Shown: positions 1-4,770 of the stretch, one piece after another
Position numbering within the stretch: the stretch's first letter is position 1
Layout: every line of letters begins with the position of its first letter
Source of the DNA: Ruminococcaceae bacterium UBA794
GTDB lineage: Bacteria > Bacillota > Clostridia > Oscillospirales > Ruminococcaceae
Direction of reading: 5' to 3'
Length of the DNA stretch: 6,087 bases
Assembly: GCA_002304735.1 (NCBI GenBank)
Contig: DBIU01000089.1
Location: 1-6,087, forward strand
Program-made: the position numbers and the translations under genes
Notes under the pieces: generated by a model
The model's input: the letters and a program-made list of their open reading frames with translations, nothing else
Databases searched by the model: none
What the model was told of the DNA's origin: nothing

Positions 1-176
1 ATAAAACCGACTTCTTCCCCTCCGGAACAGGAGCGGACGAAATAAAAGAGACGCTTATAAAGCGTCACAGTCGCCAGCTCGGTTATTATAAATACGCCTA
101 CAAAAAGCTCTTCGGCAAAGCGCCGGAGCATACTTATATTTATTCCTTCGCGCTCGACGGCACGATTGAATTATGA
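1..176 (+). CDS. addA: AddA C-terminal end (ATP-dependent helicase/nuclease subunit A), 5' truncated by the window
   Basis: This is the last 57 codons of a gene that begins before the window; frame 3 is open from base 3 to the TGA at 174-176. The first residues are KTD, and bases 1-2 (AT) fit the end of a Tyr codon. That matches the DYKTD motif of the PD-(D/E)XK nuclease domain, whose Lys is catalytic. The rest (a RHSRQLGYYKYAYKKLFGK helix, then HTYIYSFALDGTIEL to the stop) has the QL..Y..AY......G followed by Y-beta-strand layout of AddA C-termini. AddAB is the cytoplasmic helicase-nuclease that resects double-strand breaks for RecA-dependent repair in Firmicutes. The call rests on a short tail, so another RecB-like nuclease is possible. 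The next gene starts 11 bases downstream, which suggests co-transcription. Confidence 0.75.
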   Translation, partial: KTDFFPSGTGADEIKETLIKRHSRQLGYYKYAYKKLFGKAPEHTYIYSFALDGTIEL

Positions 177-187
177 AAGGAAACGAT

Positions 188-712
188 ATGAAAAAAGAAA
201 AAAAGTTCAATGCGGCATATCTTCTCTGTCTCGTCCCGATTGCATCCATTCTGATATTCTTTGGGCTTATGCTCATTCCAGATAAATTCATTTATCTCGG
301 TTCAATCCCGATATGGGTTCCGGTAGCACAGCAAGGTCTTAGCGGAATATCCGTCATCAGCGTGCTGATCGTAATCGCGGCAGTGCTTATATGGGGCTGG
401 TGCGGGGCAATCGCGGCAAGAAAGAACCTCAATATTACCGTTGCAACGTTGACGGCAAACGCCATACCGCTTGTCTGCCTCGTCATGTATGCCATTTTCG
501 GATTGATTGCGGCGTTCGGCGTAACCGAACTTTCAAACCTGTCTGTTCTTTTCGCTACCGGTCTTGGTGTTTTCAACATCACAGGTGGGTTTATCCATGC
601 AACAATTTCGGAATCCCCTGCAGTGGAAATCATTTTTAACGGCATATTGATTCTCGGAACGTTCGTCATCGGATACTCAATCGGCGCGACGGAAAAAAAG
701 AAGAGCAAATAA
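188..712 (+). CDS. Multi-pass membrane protein of unknown function
   Basis: A 174-residue hydrophobic protein with a basic N-terminus (MKKEKK) and a basic C-terminus (EKKKSK). Membrane segments are visible at about residues 10-30, 54-76, 88-110 and 146-166, with a weaker hydrophobic stretch at 117-136, so it has four or five passes. I chose the ATG at 188 because AAAGGA (176-181) lies 6 bases upstream. An in-frame ATG at 173 overlaps the addA stop as ATGA but has no ribosome binding site. If that start were used, the two genes would be translationally coupled and the product would be 179 residues. No catalytic motif, cysteine pair or known family signature is visible, and I do not recognise it. 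Position suggests it shares the addA transcript, but nothing in the sequence links it to DNA repair. No terminator follows it before the microprotein gene. Confidence 0.75.
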   Translation: MKKEKKFNAAYLLCLVPIASILIFFGLMLIPDKFIYLGSIPIWVPVAQQGLSGISVISVLIVIAAVLIWGWCGAIAARKNLNITVATLTANAIPLVCLVMYAIFGLIAAFGVTELSNLSVLFATGLGVFNITGGFIHATISESPAVEIIFNGILILGTFVIGYSIGATEKKKSK

Positions 713-830
713 TCGGCACGTTTCGACAACATCCTCATAGAATAATATCAGGACGGGGAAATACTTAAATTGCCTTGTCTATTGAGAACATTATTCATAT
801 TTGCCGCAAAGCGGCGAAGGGAGGATATTC
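713..830 (+). other. Gap before the microprotein gene, with no clear promoter or terminator
   Basis: These 118 bases contain no convincing gene and no U-tailed hairpin ending the upstream genes. A weak promoter-like pair (TTGCCT at 770-775, TATTCA at 792-797, 16-base spacing) is too far from consensus to call, so read-through from the addA side is equally plausible. The one ordered element is the hairpin at 801-817. Confidence 0.4.
801..817 (+). promoter_or_regulatory. Small hairpin abutting the microprotein ribosome binding site
   Basis: GCCGC (803-807), loop AAA, GCGGC (811-815), extended by a T-G wobble (802/816) and a T-A pair (801/817), gives about 7 bp. Its right edge touches the Shine-Dalgarno AAGGGAGG (817-824). 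In RNA it could expose or shield the ribosome binding site, or be incidental. No alternative pairing partner was found. Confidence 0.35.
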
Positions 831-926
831 ATGAACAACTGTCTTTGCAACCTTTTCGATGGAAACAACACCTGTCTTTGGGTTATTGTTATAGCTTGCG
901 TAGTTCTCTGCTGCTGCAACAGATAA
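831..926 (+). CDS. Cysteine-rich 31-residue membrane microprotein
   Basis: A short gene supported by a near-perfect Shine-Dalgarno, AAGGGAGG (817-824), 6 bases before the ATG at 831; the stop TAA is at 924-926. The product begins MNNCLCNLFDGNNTC and continues with LWVIVIACVVLCCCNR. It has seven cysteines (residues 4, 6, 15, 23, 27, 28, 29) and a hydrophobic run at about 16-29 starting with Leu-Trp, long enough for a short membrane helix. The N-terminal half carries a C-x-C pair and Asn/Asp residues. I recall similar tiny Cys/Trp proteins in clostridial genomes left as hypothetical, but cannot verify that here. No function is assigned; metal binding, membrane association or a toxin/signal-like peptide are all possible. 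The strong ribosome binding site and the closing terminator at 1044-1077 are the main reasons to believe it is real. Confidence 0.65.
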   Translation: MNNCLCNLFDGNNTCLWVIVIACVVLCCCNR

Positions 927-1043
927 CGGGATTTTACATTTCCCCCTGCGGGAAGATTTCAATAGCGGCTCTGCCGCGGTAAAAGAAAATTACAGAAGAT
1001 AAAAGCAAAAAGATTTTTTCATATAAAGGCTTTTCTCAAAATG

Positions 1044-1077
1044 AAAAATCGGGAGCGGAAAACCGCTCCCGATTTTT
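1044..1077. terminator. Bidirectional intrinsic terminator
   Basis: A perfect 15-bp inverted repeat with a GC core (CGGGAGCGG at 1050-1058, CCGCTCCCG at 1063-1071), an AAAA loop, and an A-run on the left and T-run on the right, so it works on either strand. It ends + strand transcripts from the addA/microprotein side and - strand transcripts from the darA operon; the darA stop (1078-1080) sits directly against it. Confidence 0.93.
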
Positions 1078-1404
1078 TTATATCTTTTCAAATTCGTCAA
1101 CGGAGAGAGTGAACATAACGGCGCCGCCGATTGTCACCTTTTCCTCAACGGAATGATTGAGCAGTCCCCTGCCGAAGGCTTCAACGGAGGGATTTGCTTT
1201 TTCTCTCGTCACGCAGTATTTTTTGAGAATTTCTTTGAGCTCCGGAAGGCGCTCCTTCTCCGTACCGATGAGAAGCGTCGTGTTGCCGACCATAAGAAAT
1301 CCGCCGGTTGTGGAGAGCTGGGTAACGAAAAAGTCTCTCCCTGTCAGCGCTGTGATGGCTGTTCTGCTGTCGTCGTTGTTGATTACCGCAATTACAAGTT
1401 TCAT
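1078..1404 (-). CDS. darA: Cyclic-di-AMP receptor, DarA/PstA family (PII-like)
   Basis: A 108-residue protein, full length for the family (about 109). It begins MKLVIAVINNDD and carries the hallmark TTGGFLMVGNTTLLIG (residues 32-47), ending GGAVMFTLSVDEFEKI, like the family's VGGATVFV...F end. These are PII-like homotrimeric cytoplasmic proteins that bind cyclic-di-AMP between subunits. Aligned to what I recall of PstA/DarA, T28, F36, L37, N41 and G47 are kept, whereas the position of PstA R26 is Phe here. Start: ATG at 1404 with AAGGAG (1416-1411) 6 bases upstream. That Shine-Dalgarno overlaps the TAA of the upstream DUF1854 gene, and the gap is 10 bases, so it is the last gene of the ABC operon. 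In B. subtilis darA lies near tmk and holB; the exporter setting here differs and may mean a paralogue with a dedicated job. Family call is firm, target unknown. Confidence 0.92.
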   Translation of the reverse strand: MKLVIAVINNDDSRTAITALTGRDFFVTQLSTTGGFLMVGNTTLLIGTEKERLPELKEILKKYCVTREKANPSVEAFGRGLLNHSVEEKVTIGGAVMFTLSVDEFEKI

Positions 1405-1414
1405 ATTTTTCTCC

Positions 1415-1903
1415 TTACATATCGAATTTCAAAAAGCCGAGGCTTTCTTTGTCGAGCTTGTGAACATCCTCAATCTCATAACGGTTGTCGTTTGAGTCGC
1501 GGACTAAAATTCTGCCGTCATAAAGCGTTTTTATGTCTATGCTGGTGTTGAGTATCGAAAAGCTGTGCCGTCCTCTGTCCGTTTCGACAGTCCACGTTAT
1601 GTTGCCGTATTTTTCAACGCGGGAAAGAATTTTCTTTATTTTCGGAACGATATAATATGACGCAAGGCATGACCTTATCGCCTCTGCGGATTCCGGCATA
1701 AGGTGGTCAATATCGCGGATTATCGCAACTTCTTTGCCGTTTTCGTCCGTCAGAGAAATGTATTTTGTTATACCGGAGACGGGGAAAAGCCTGATGGGTT
1801 CAAGGTTTTCAAAACGACGTCCGTCATACATTTCAAGTGATACCGTCGTTTCTCCCGTCTTTTTTATGCGGGCTTCGTCACCGCTGATAAAAAATCCTAT
1901 CAT
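1415..1903 (-). CDS. DUF1854 family protein, ABC-transporter associated
   Basis: A 162-residue soluble protein with the DUF1854 layout: PIRLFPVS (36-43), ISLTDENGKEVAIIRD (49-64), Y..P.I..I (84-92), WTVETDRGRHSF (104-115), and a C-terminal LVRDSNDNRYEIEDVHKLD (133-151). The family has no proven biochemical role that I know of. It is typically encoded beside ABC exporters, including a set annotated as cyanophycin-metabolism associated; no cyanophycin gene is visible here. Start: ATG at 1903 with AGGAGG (1918-1913) 9 bases upstream. The Shine-Dalgarno overlaps the TAA of the ABC gene (14-base gap), indicating translational coupling. By context it is probably an accessory or regulatory partner of the upstream transporter. 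No signal peptide or membrane segment is visible. Confidence 0.85.
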   Translation of the reverse strand: MIGFFISGDEARIKKTGETTVSLEMYDGRRFENLEPIRLFPVSGITKYISLTDENGKEVAIIRDIDHLMPESAEAIRSCLASYYIVPKIKKILSRVEKYGNITWTVETDRGRHSFSILNTSIDIKTLYDGRILVRDSNDNRYEIEDVHKLDKESLGFLKFDM

Positions 1904-1917
1904 CTTCCGTCGCCTCC

Positions 1918-3711
1918 TTATTCAAGATGCTCGCGCTCTTTATCGCGAGTGACGCTCTCCGCCATCGACTGAATCTTCACGAGCCTGTAATACTTGCCCT
2001 TCTTTGCCATAAGCTCATCGGGCGTACCGAATTCAAGAATCCTGCCTTTGTCGATAACGACTATCTTATCCGCCTGTTTGAGAGTTGAAAGGCGGTGAGC
2101 TATCATTATAACGGTTTTGTCCTTTGAAAGCTTTTCAAAAGCCTGCTGAACGAGGCGCTCGTTATCGGGGTCGGCGAAGGCAGTCGCCTCGTCGAGAATA
2201 AGTATAGGCGCGTTTTTGAGGAACGCTCTCGCTATCGAAAGGCGCTGGCACTCGCCGCCCGAAACGTAAATTCCCTTTGAGCCTATCATCGTGTTAACGC
2301 CGTCGGGGAATTTCTCGATAATATCCATACACTGCGCGTCGCGGAGAGCCTGCATTACCTCCTCGTCGGAAGCGGTCGGTCTGCCCATTCGCACGTTGTC
2401 GAGAATACTCATCTTAAGCAGCCTGCTGTCCTGAAAAACATAGGAAACACTGTTCATAAGCTCGTTCGGCGGTATATTCCGCACGTCTGCGCCGCCTATT
2501 TTCACAGAACCGCTCTTTACGTCCCAGAACCGCGCGACAAGCGAAGCGAGCGTTGTTTTTCCGCCGCCCGAAGGTCCTACAAGAGCGATATGTTCGCCCG
2601 ATTTAACCGAAATATTTACCCCGTCGATAGCGTTGTTTTCTGCGTTTTCATAGGAAAAAACAACGTTTTCAAGCGAAACCGAGGAGTCCGCGGGCTTTTC
2701 GTTTTTGCCGTTATCGGGAAGCGGCTCTGTTTCAAGGATTTCGGACATTCTGTTAAGCGCGTCGTTGACAATCATCTGCGATTCTCCCGCATACGCAACC
2801 TTCATTATCGTAACGGTCAGAACCGATGTAATCAGCATATAAAACAGCAGGTTAAGCACGAAAACGTCCGTTACGCCTTGCCCCGTGAACGCGAACGCCG
2901 CGATGATAATTGCCGCGAAAATGCCGTTTGCGGCGGTCGTAAACAGCGTCATCGGCAGCATCATATTTTTGGTATAGCCGAGCGTCCACTTCTCGTATTC
3001 GTCAATCGCGCCCTTAAAGCGTTTGAATGTGTACACAGTCTGCCCGAACGTCTTTACAACGGGTATTCCGCGGACATACTCAACCGCTTCGGACGACATC
3101 GTTTCAAGCGCGTTCTGATACTGCTTCATATCAGCCGCCATTTTCGGCCCCATCATCAGCGTTCCCATAAGAACAAACGCAATCGCCGCAGGAATAAGGC
3201 AGATAAGACCGAGCCTCCAATCGAAATACATCATCATCGCAAGCAGACCTATGGGCGTTGCGATTGAAACCGCCTTGTCGGGCAGATTGTGAGCGAGGAA
3301 TGTTTCGGTCGCGGCGGTCGATTCAACGACAATCCTGCGGATTTTTCCCGTGCCTTCCGCTTCGACATAGCCCAGCGGAAGCTTCATAATATGCTCCATC
3401 ATAGCCACGCGCATATTTGCCTGAACGCGAAACGCGGCTTTATGCGAACACATCAGCGCCACGATATAAATAAACAGCGAGAGCAGCGCAAATCCCACGG
3501 CTTCCCAGCCGTATCTGCTTATATTGACCGCTTCCGAGAAATTCGGGCGAACCTCGAGAATTTCCTTGATTATCCGCCAGATATCATAAAACGGTATCAG
3601 AGCAATCCACGCGCTTATCGCCGCCAGCGCAAGCGAAATATAGGTGAACCGCTTATGCCCGCCCGCGTAGCGCATAAGCGCCGATAACGTACTTTTTTTC
3701 TTTTGTTTCAC
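1918..3711 (-). CDS. ABC half-transporter with fused permease and ATPase domains (exporter type)
   Basis: A 597-residue type IV exporter half-transporter. The membrane domain has about six helices, near residues 24-45, 69-88, 146-165, 166-187, 254-277 and 283-307. The ATPase domain has Walker A GPSGGGKT (379-386), Q-loop Gln427, signature VSGGECQ (483-489), Walker B LILDE (504-508), a D-loop in AFADPDNE, and switch His539. It would work as a dimer, moving an unknown substrate out across the membrane; the AFADPDNE segment is one I associate with a subgroup often encoded as pairs. Start: GTG at 3711-3709, because AGGAGG (3724-3719) lies 7 bases upstream. An in-frame ATG at 3732 would add seven residues but has no ribosome binding site and would place the Shine-Dalgarno inside the coding region. 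It is the first gene of the operon with DUF1854 and darA, downstream of tetR. Multidrug, peptide or lipid export cannot be distinguished. Confidence 0.92.
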   Translation of the reverse strand: MKQKKKSTLSALMRYAGGHKRFTYISLALAAISAWIALIPFYDIWRIIKEILEVRPNFSEAVNISRYGWEAVGFALLSLFIYIVALMCSHKAAFRVQANMRVAMMEHIMKLPLGYVEAEGTGKIRRIVVESTAATETFLAHNLPDKAVSIATPIGLLAMMMYFDWRLGLICLIPAAIAFVLMGTLMMGPKMAADMKQYQNALETMSSEAVEYVRGIPVVKTFGQTVYTFKRFKGAIDEYEKWTLGYTKNMMLPMTLFTTAANGIFAAIIIAAFAFTGQGVTDVFVLNLLFYMLITSVLTVTIMKVAYAGESQMIVNDALNRMSEILETEPLPDNGKNEKPADSSVSLENVVFSYENAENNAIDGVNISVKSGEHIALVGPSGGGKTTLASLVARFWDVKSGSVKIGGADVRNIPPNELMNSVSYVFQDSRLLKMSILDNVRMGRPTASDEEVMQALRDAQCMDIIEKFPDGVNTMIGSKGIYVSGGECQRLSIARAFLKNAPILILDEATAFADPDNERLVQQAFEKLSKDKTVIMIAHRLSTLKQADKIVVIDKGRILEFGTPDELMAKKGKYYRLVKIQSMAESVTRDKEREHLE

Positions 3712-3718
3712 AACATAA

Positions 3719-3724
3719 CCTCCT
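3719..3724 (-). promoter_or_regulatory. Shine-Dalgarno that sets a GTG start for the ABC transporter
   Basis: The minus strand reads AGGAGG, then 7 bases, then GTG AAA CAA. The match is perfect and the spacing ideal, so translation should begin at 3711 and not at the upstream ATG at 3732. Confidence 0.88.
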
Positions 3725-3735
3725 GTTTGCATTTT

Positions 3736-3751
3736 GTTAGTTTACACTAAC
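3736..3751. promoter_or_regulatory. Palindromic operator candidate upstream of the ABC operon
   Basis: GTTAGT, TTAC, ACTAAC: 6-bp inverted arms around a 4-base centre whose middle TA also matches, so 14 of 16 positions are symmetric. It lies 25 bases upstream of the GTG start, between the tetR terminator-like hairpin and the ribosome binding site, the expected place for a TetR-family operator. No good -35/-10 pair was found around it, so the promoter is not resolved. Binding by the adjacent TetR is inferred. Confidence 0.6.
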
Positions 3752-3761
3752 TACATTTGAC

Positions 3762-3785
3762 TTAAAAAGCAGTATTTCTACTGCT
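3762..3785 (-). terminator. Short terminator-like hairpin after tetR
   Basis: The minus strand reads AGCAGTA, loop GAAA, TACTGCT, followed by a T-run (TTTTTAA including the arm's last T). The stem is a perfect 7 bp but only moderately GC-rich and the T-run is short, so it is probably a partial terminator. It begins 8 bases after the tetR stop and separates tetR from the ABC operon. Confidence 0.6.
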
Positions 3786-3793
3786 CAATAATC

Positions 3794-4399
3794 TCAGAAA
3801 TCTGCGCCGAGAACCTTTGCCCAGCCCGCGAAACTGTATTCCAGAACGTTTTTCATAACGCTCCGCGCTTCGTCGTAGCTCAGCCCATGGGATACAACCT
3901 CGTAAATATAATGCCAGCCCGCTCTGCAAACGATGTGGATAAAAAAATCGCTCACTTTTCGCCCGCTTTCGGCAAATTGCTCGACAAACTTCTTGTAGCT
4001 GCTTTCTTCAATCTCAGCGAGCTTGTCGAAAAAATGCTCGTACTCCGTGCCTGCCGAACGGCAGAAGATAAGCCGAAATTCATCGAAATTGTCATAAATA
4101 TATTTCAGCACGGCTTCCGTTCCCTCGTCGCCCATCGCAGCGGCAACGGCGGCGTCTCCGCACTTTTCAGCTTCCCCGACGCTGTCGAGGTACATCTTCA
4201 TAAGACCGTCCGCCGCAGGCTTCACCACGGCGGAAAACAGCCCCGACTTATCGCCGAACCGCGTATAAATCGAGTTTGTGCTGACGCCGCTGTCGGCGGA
4301 AATTCTTCGCAGATTGGCGTTTTGGAAGCCGTATTCGAGAAATTCCTTTTTCGCGCTTTCAATAAGCGCTTCGGTTACGCCCGCACTTTCTTTTCTCAT
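3794..4399 (-). CDS. TetR-family transcriptional regulator
   Basis: A 201-residue protein of normal TetR size. The N-terminal DNA-binding region covers about residues 8-55: ALIESAKKEFLEYGF (helix 1), then an HTH of ISADSGVSTNSIYTRF (33-48), followed by KSGLF, the classic TetR pattern I....GVS...IY..F..K..L. The C-terminal 140 residues are a divergent ligand-binding and dimerisation domain, with no ligand predictable. Start: ATG at 4399 with AAGGCGG about 6 bases upstream, a weaker match than the other genes have. It reads in the same direction as, and directly upstream of, the ABC-DUF1854-darA genes, so it is most simply their repressor and is probably autoregulated through the palindromes at its own promoter. 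Released by a small molecule, it would induce the exporter; this is family knowledge, not shown by the sequence. Confidence 0.9.
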   Translation of the reverse strand: MRKESAGVTEALIESAKKEFLEYGFQNANLRRISADSGVSTNSIYTRFGDKSGLFSAVVKPAADGLMKMYLDSVGEAEKCGDAAVAAAMGDEGTEAVLKYIYDNFDEFRLIFCRSAGTEYEHFFDKLAEIEESSYKKFVEQFAESGRKVSDFFIHIVCRAGWHYIYEVVSHGLSYDEARSVMKNVLEYSFAGWAKVLGADF

Positions 4400-4417
4400 T
4401 TCACACCGCCTTAATTA

Positions 4418-4446
4418 AATAACAACGTTATTATAACACAGTTATT
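4418..4446. promoter_or_regulatory. Two tandem palindromes over the tetR promoter (autorepressor operator candidate)
   Basis: Two back-to-back sites share the pattern ATAAC-N3-GTTAT. One is AATAAC-AAC-GTTATT (4418-4432), the other ATAAC-ACA-GTTAT (4433-4445). Centres are 14 bases apart. Together they cover the -10 box, part of the spacer and the likely transcription start. Two symmetric sites on a repressor's own promoter are typical of TetR autoregulation. Confidence 0.6.
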
Positions 4447-4458
4447 TTAATTTGTCAA
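4430..4458 (-). promoter_or_regulatory. Consensus sigma-A promoter for tetR
   Basis: On the minus strand, TTGACA (4458-4453) and TATAAT (4435-4430) are separated by exactly 17 bases: both hexamers perfect, spacing ideal. The transcript would start near 4423, giving a leader of about 24 bases before the tetR ATG. Confidence 0.9.
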
Positions 4459-4464
4459 TAGCAT

Positions 4465-4478
4465 AAAAAAATTTTTTT
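4465..4478. promoter_or_regulatory. A7T7 tract, likely UP element of the tetR promoter
   Basis: Seven As followed by seven Ts, about 42 to 55 bases upstream of the predicted tetR start and directly behind the -35 box. Such tracts bend DNA and contact the RNA polymerase alpha C-terminal domains. The role is inferred from position. Confidence 0.5.
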
Positions 4479-4492
4479 CAAACTCAAGCGTC

Positions 4493-4533
4493 AAAAAAAC
4501 AGCTTTCGTCGAAAAACACACAGCGAAAGCTGT
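4493..4533 (-). terminator. Intrinsic terminator on the minus strand with no adjacent minus-strand gene
   Basis: A perfect 10-bp stem (ACAGCTTTCG at 4499-4508, CGAAAGCTGT at 4524-4533) with a 15-base loop. On the minus strand it is followed by a run of Ts (4499-4493); on the plus strand no T-run follows. It would stop transcripts coming from the right before they enter tetR. The nearest minus-strand gene upstream ends at 5398, about 860 bases away. Confidence 0.78.
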
Positions 4534-4617
4534 CTTTATGGTTATTACGCTTGCAGCTGCGGTGATGAAGCGTATATTTTCAAGGTTGCGCCCGTATGAA
4601 TTTGATTGAAAAAGCGA
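4534..4617. other. Short gene-free stretch
   Basis: I see only very short frames with no ribosome binding site (for example MVITLAAAVMKRIFSRL and on, 23 codons), so no feature is called apart from the promoter that begins at 4618. Confidence 0.4.
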
Positions 4618-4646
4618 TTGAAAAATGCGGGATTGCGTGGTATAAT
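4618..4646 (+). promoter_or_regulatory. Strong sigma-A promoter with extended -10
   Basis: TTGAAA (4618-4623), a 17-base spacer, and TATAAT (4641-4646) preceded by TGG, giving an extended -10. Transcription would start near 4653, leaving a leader of about 118 bases before the ATG at 4771. Confidence 0.85.
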
Positions 4647-4655
4647 GGATTTATA

Positions 4656-4703
4656 AGGGCGGCAAATCTGCCCGAAAAATCGAGATTTGGCAGCGCGTCG
4701 CCT
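4656..4703 (+). promoter_or_regulatory. Structured 5' leader, possible RNA regulatory element
   Basis: The start of the predicted transcript folds on paper into a bulged stem. AGG-CG (4656-4661, one G bulged) pairs with CGCCT (4699-4703). Inside it CAAATCT (4663-4669) pairs with AGATTTG (4683-4689), and after a GCC bulge CGA/TCG closes an AAAA loop (4676-4679). It matches no riboswitch class I know. Pairing was done by eye without energies. Confidence 0.35.
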
Positions 4704-4770
4704 ACTTTCTTAACATAAGTCAATGCAATCAACATAAAAAGGCGATATAATCATTACAGAGGTGATGATT

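Noticed and set aside
173..187. ATG at 173 overlapping the addA stop as ATGA
   Set aside because: It has no ribosome binding site, whereas the ATG at 188 has AAAGGA six bases upstream. Kept only as an alternative start.
770..797. TTGCCT/TATTCA promoter for the microprotein
   Set aside because: The -10 matches only half of consensus and the spacing is 16; not distinguishable from chance.
770..982. 70-codon + strand frame covering the microprotein in another frame
   Set aside because: Starts at a TTG-type codon without a Shine-Dalgarno and has an unstructured, Arg-rich translation; the 831 frame has the strong ribosome binding site.
2590..3267. 225-codon + strand frame opposite the ABC transporter
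   Set aside because: Antisense shadow of a clear ABC gene; the translation is rich in Arg and His, as expected from reading that strand backwards, with no start signal.
3887..4414. 175-codon + strand frame opposite tetR
   Set aside because: Antisense shadow of a clear TetR gene with an HTH motif and a consensus promoter on the other strand.
4596..4718. 40-codon + strand frame beginning MNLIEKAIEKCG
   Set aside because: It overlaps the promoter and transcription start of the next gene and has no ribosome binding site.
4723..4751. Second TATAAT (4746-4751) as a promoter for the membrane fragment
   Set aside because: The -35 position reads ATGCAA, and the start would fall within the Shine-Dalgarno region; the 4618-4646 promoter is far better.
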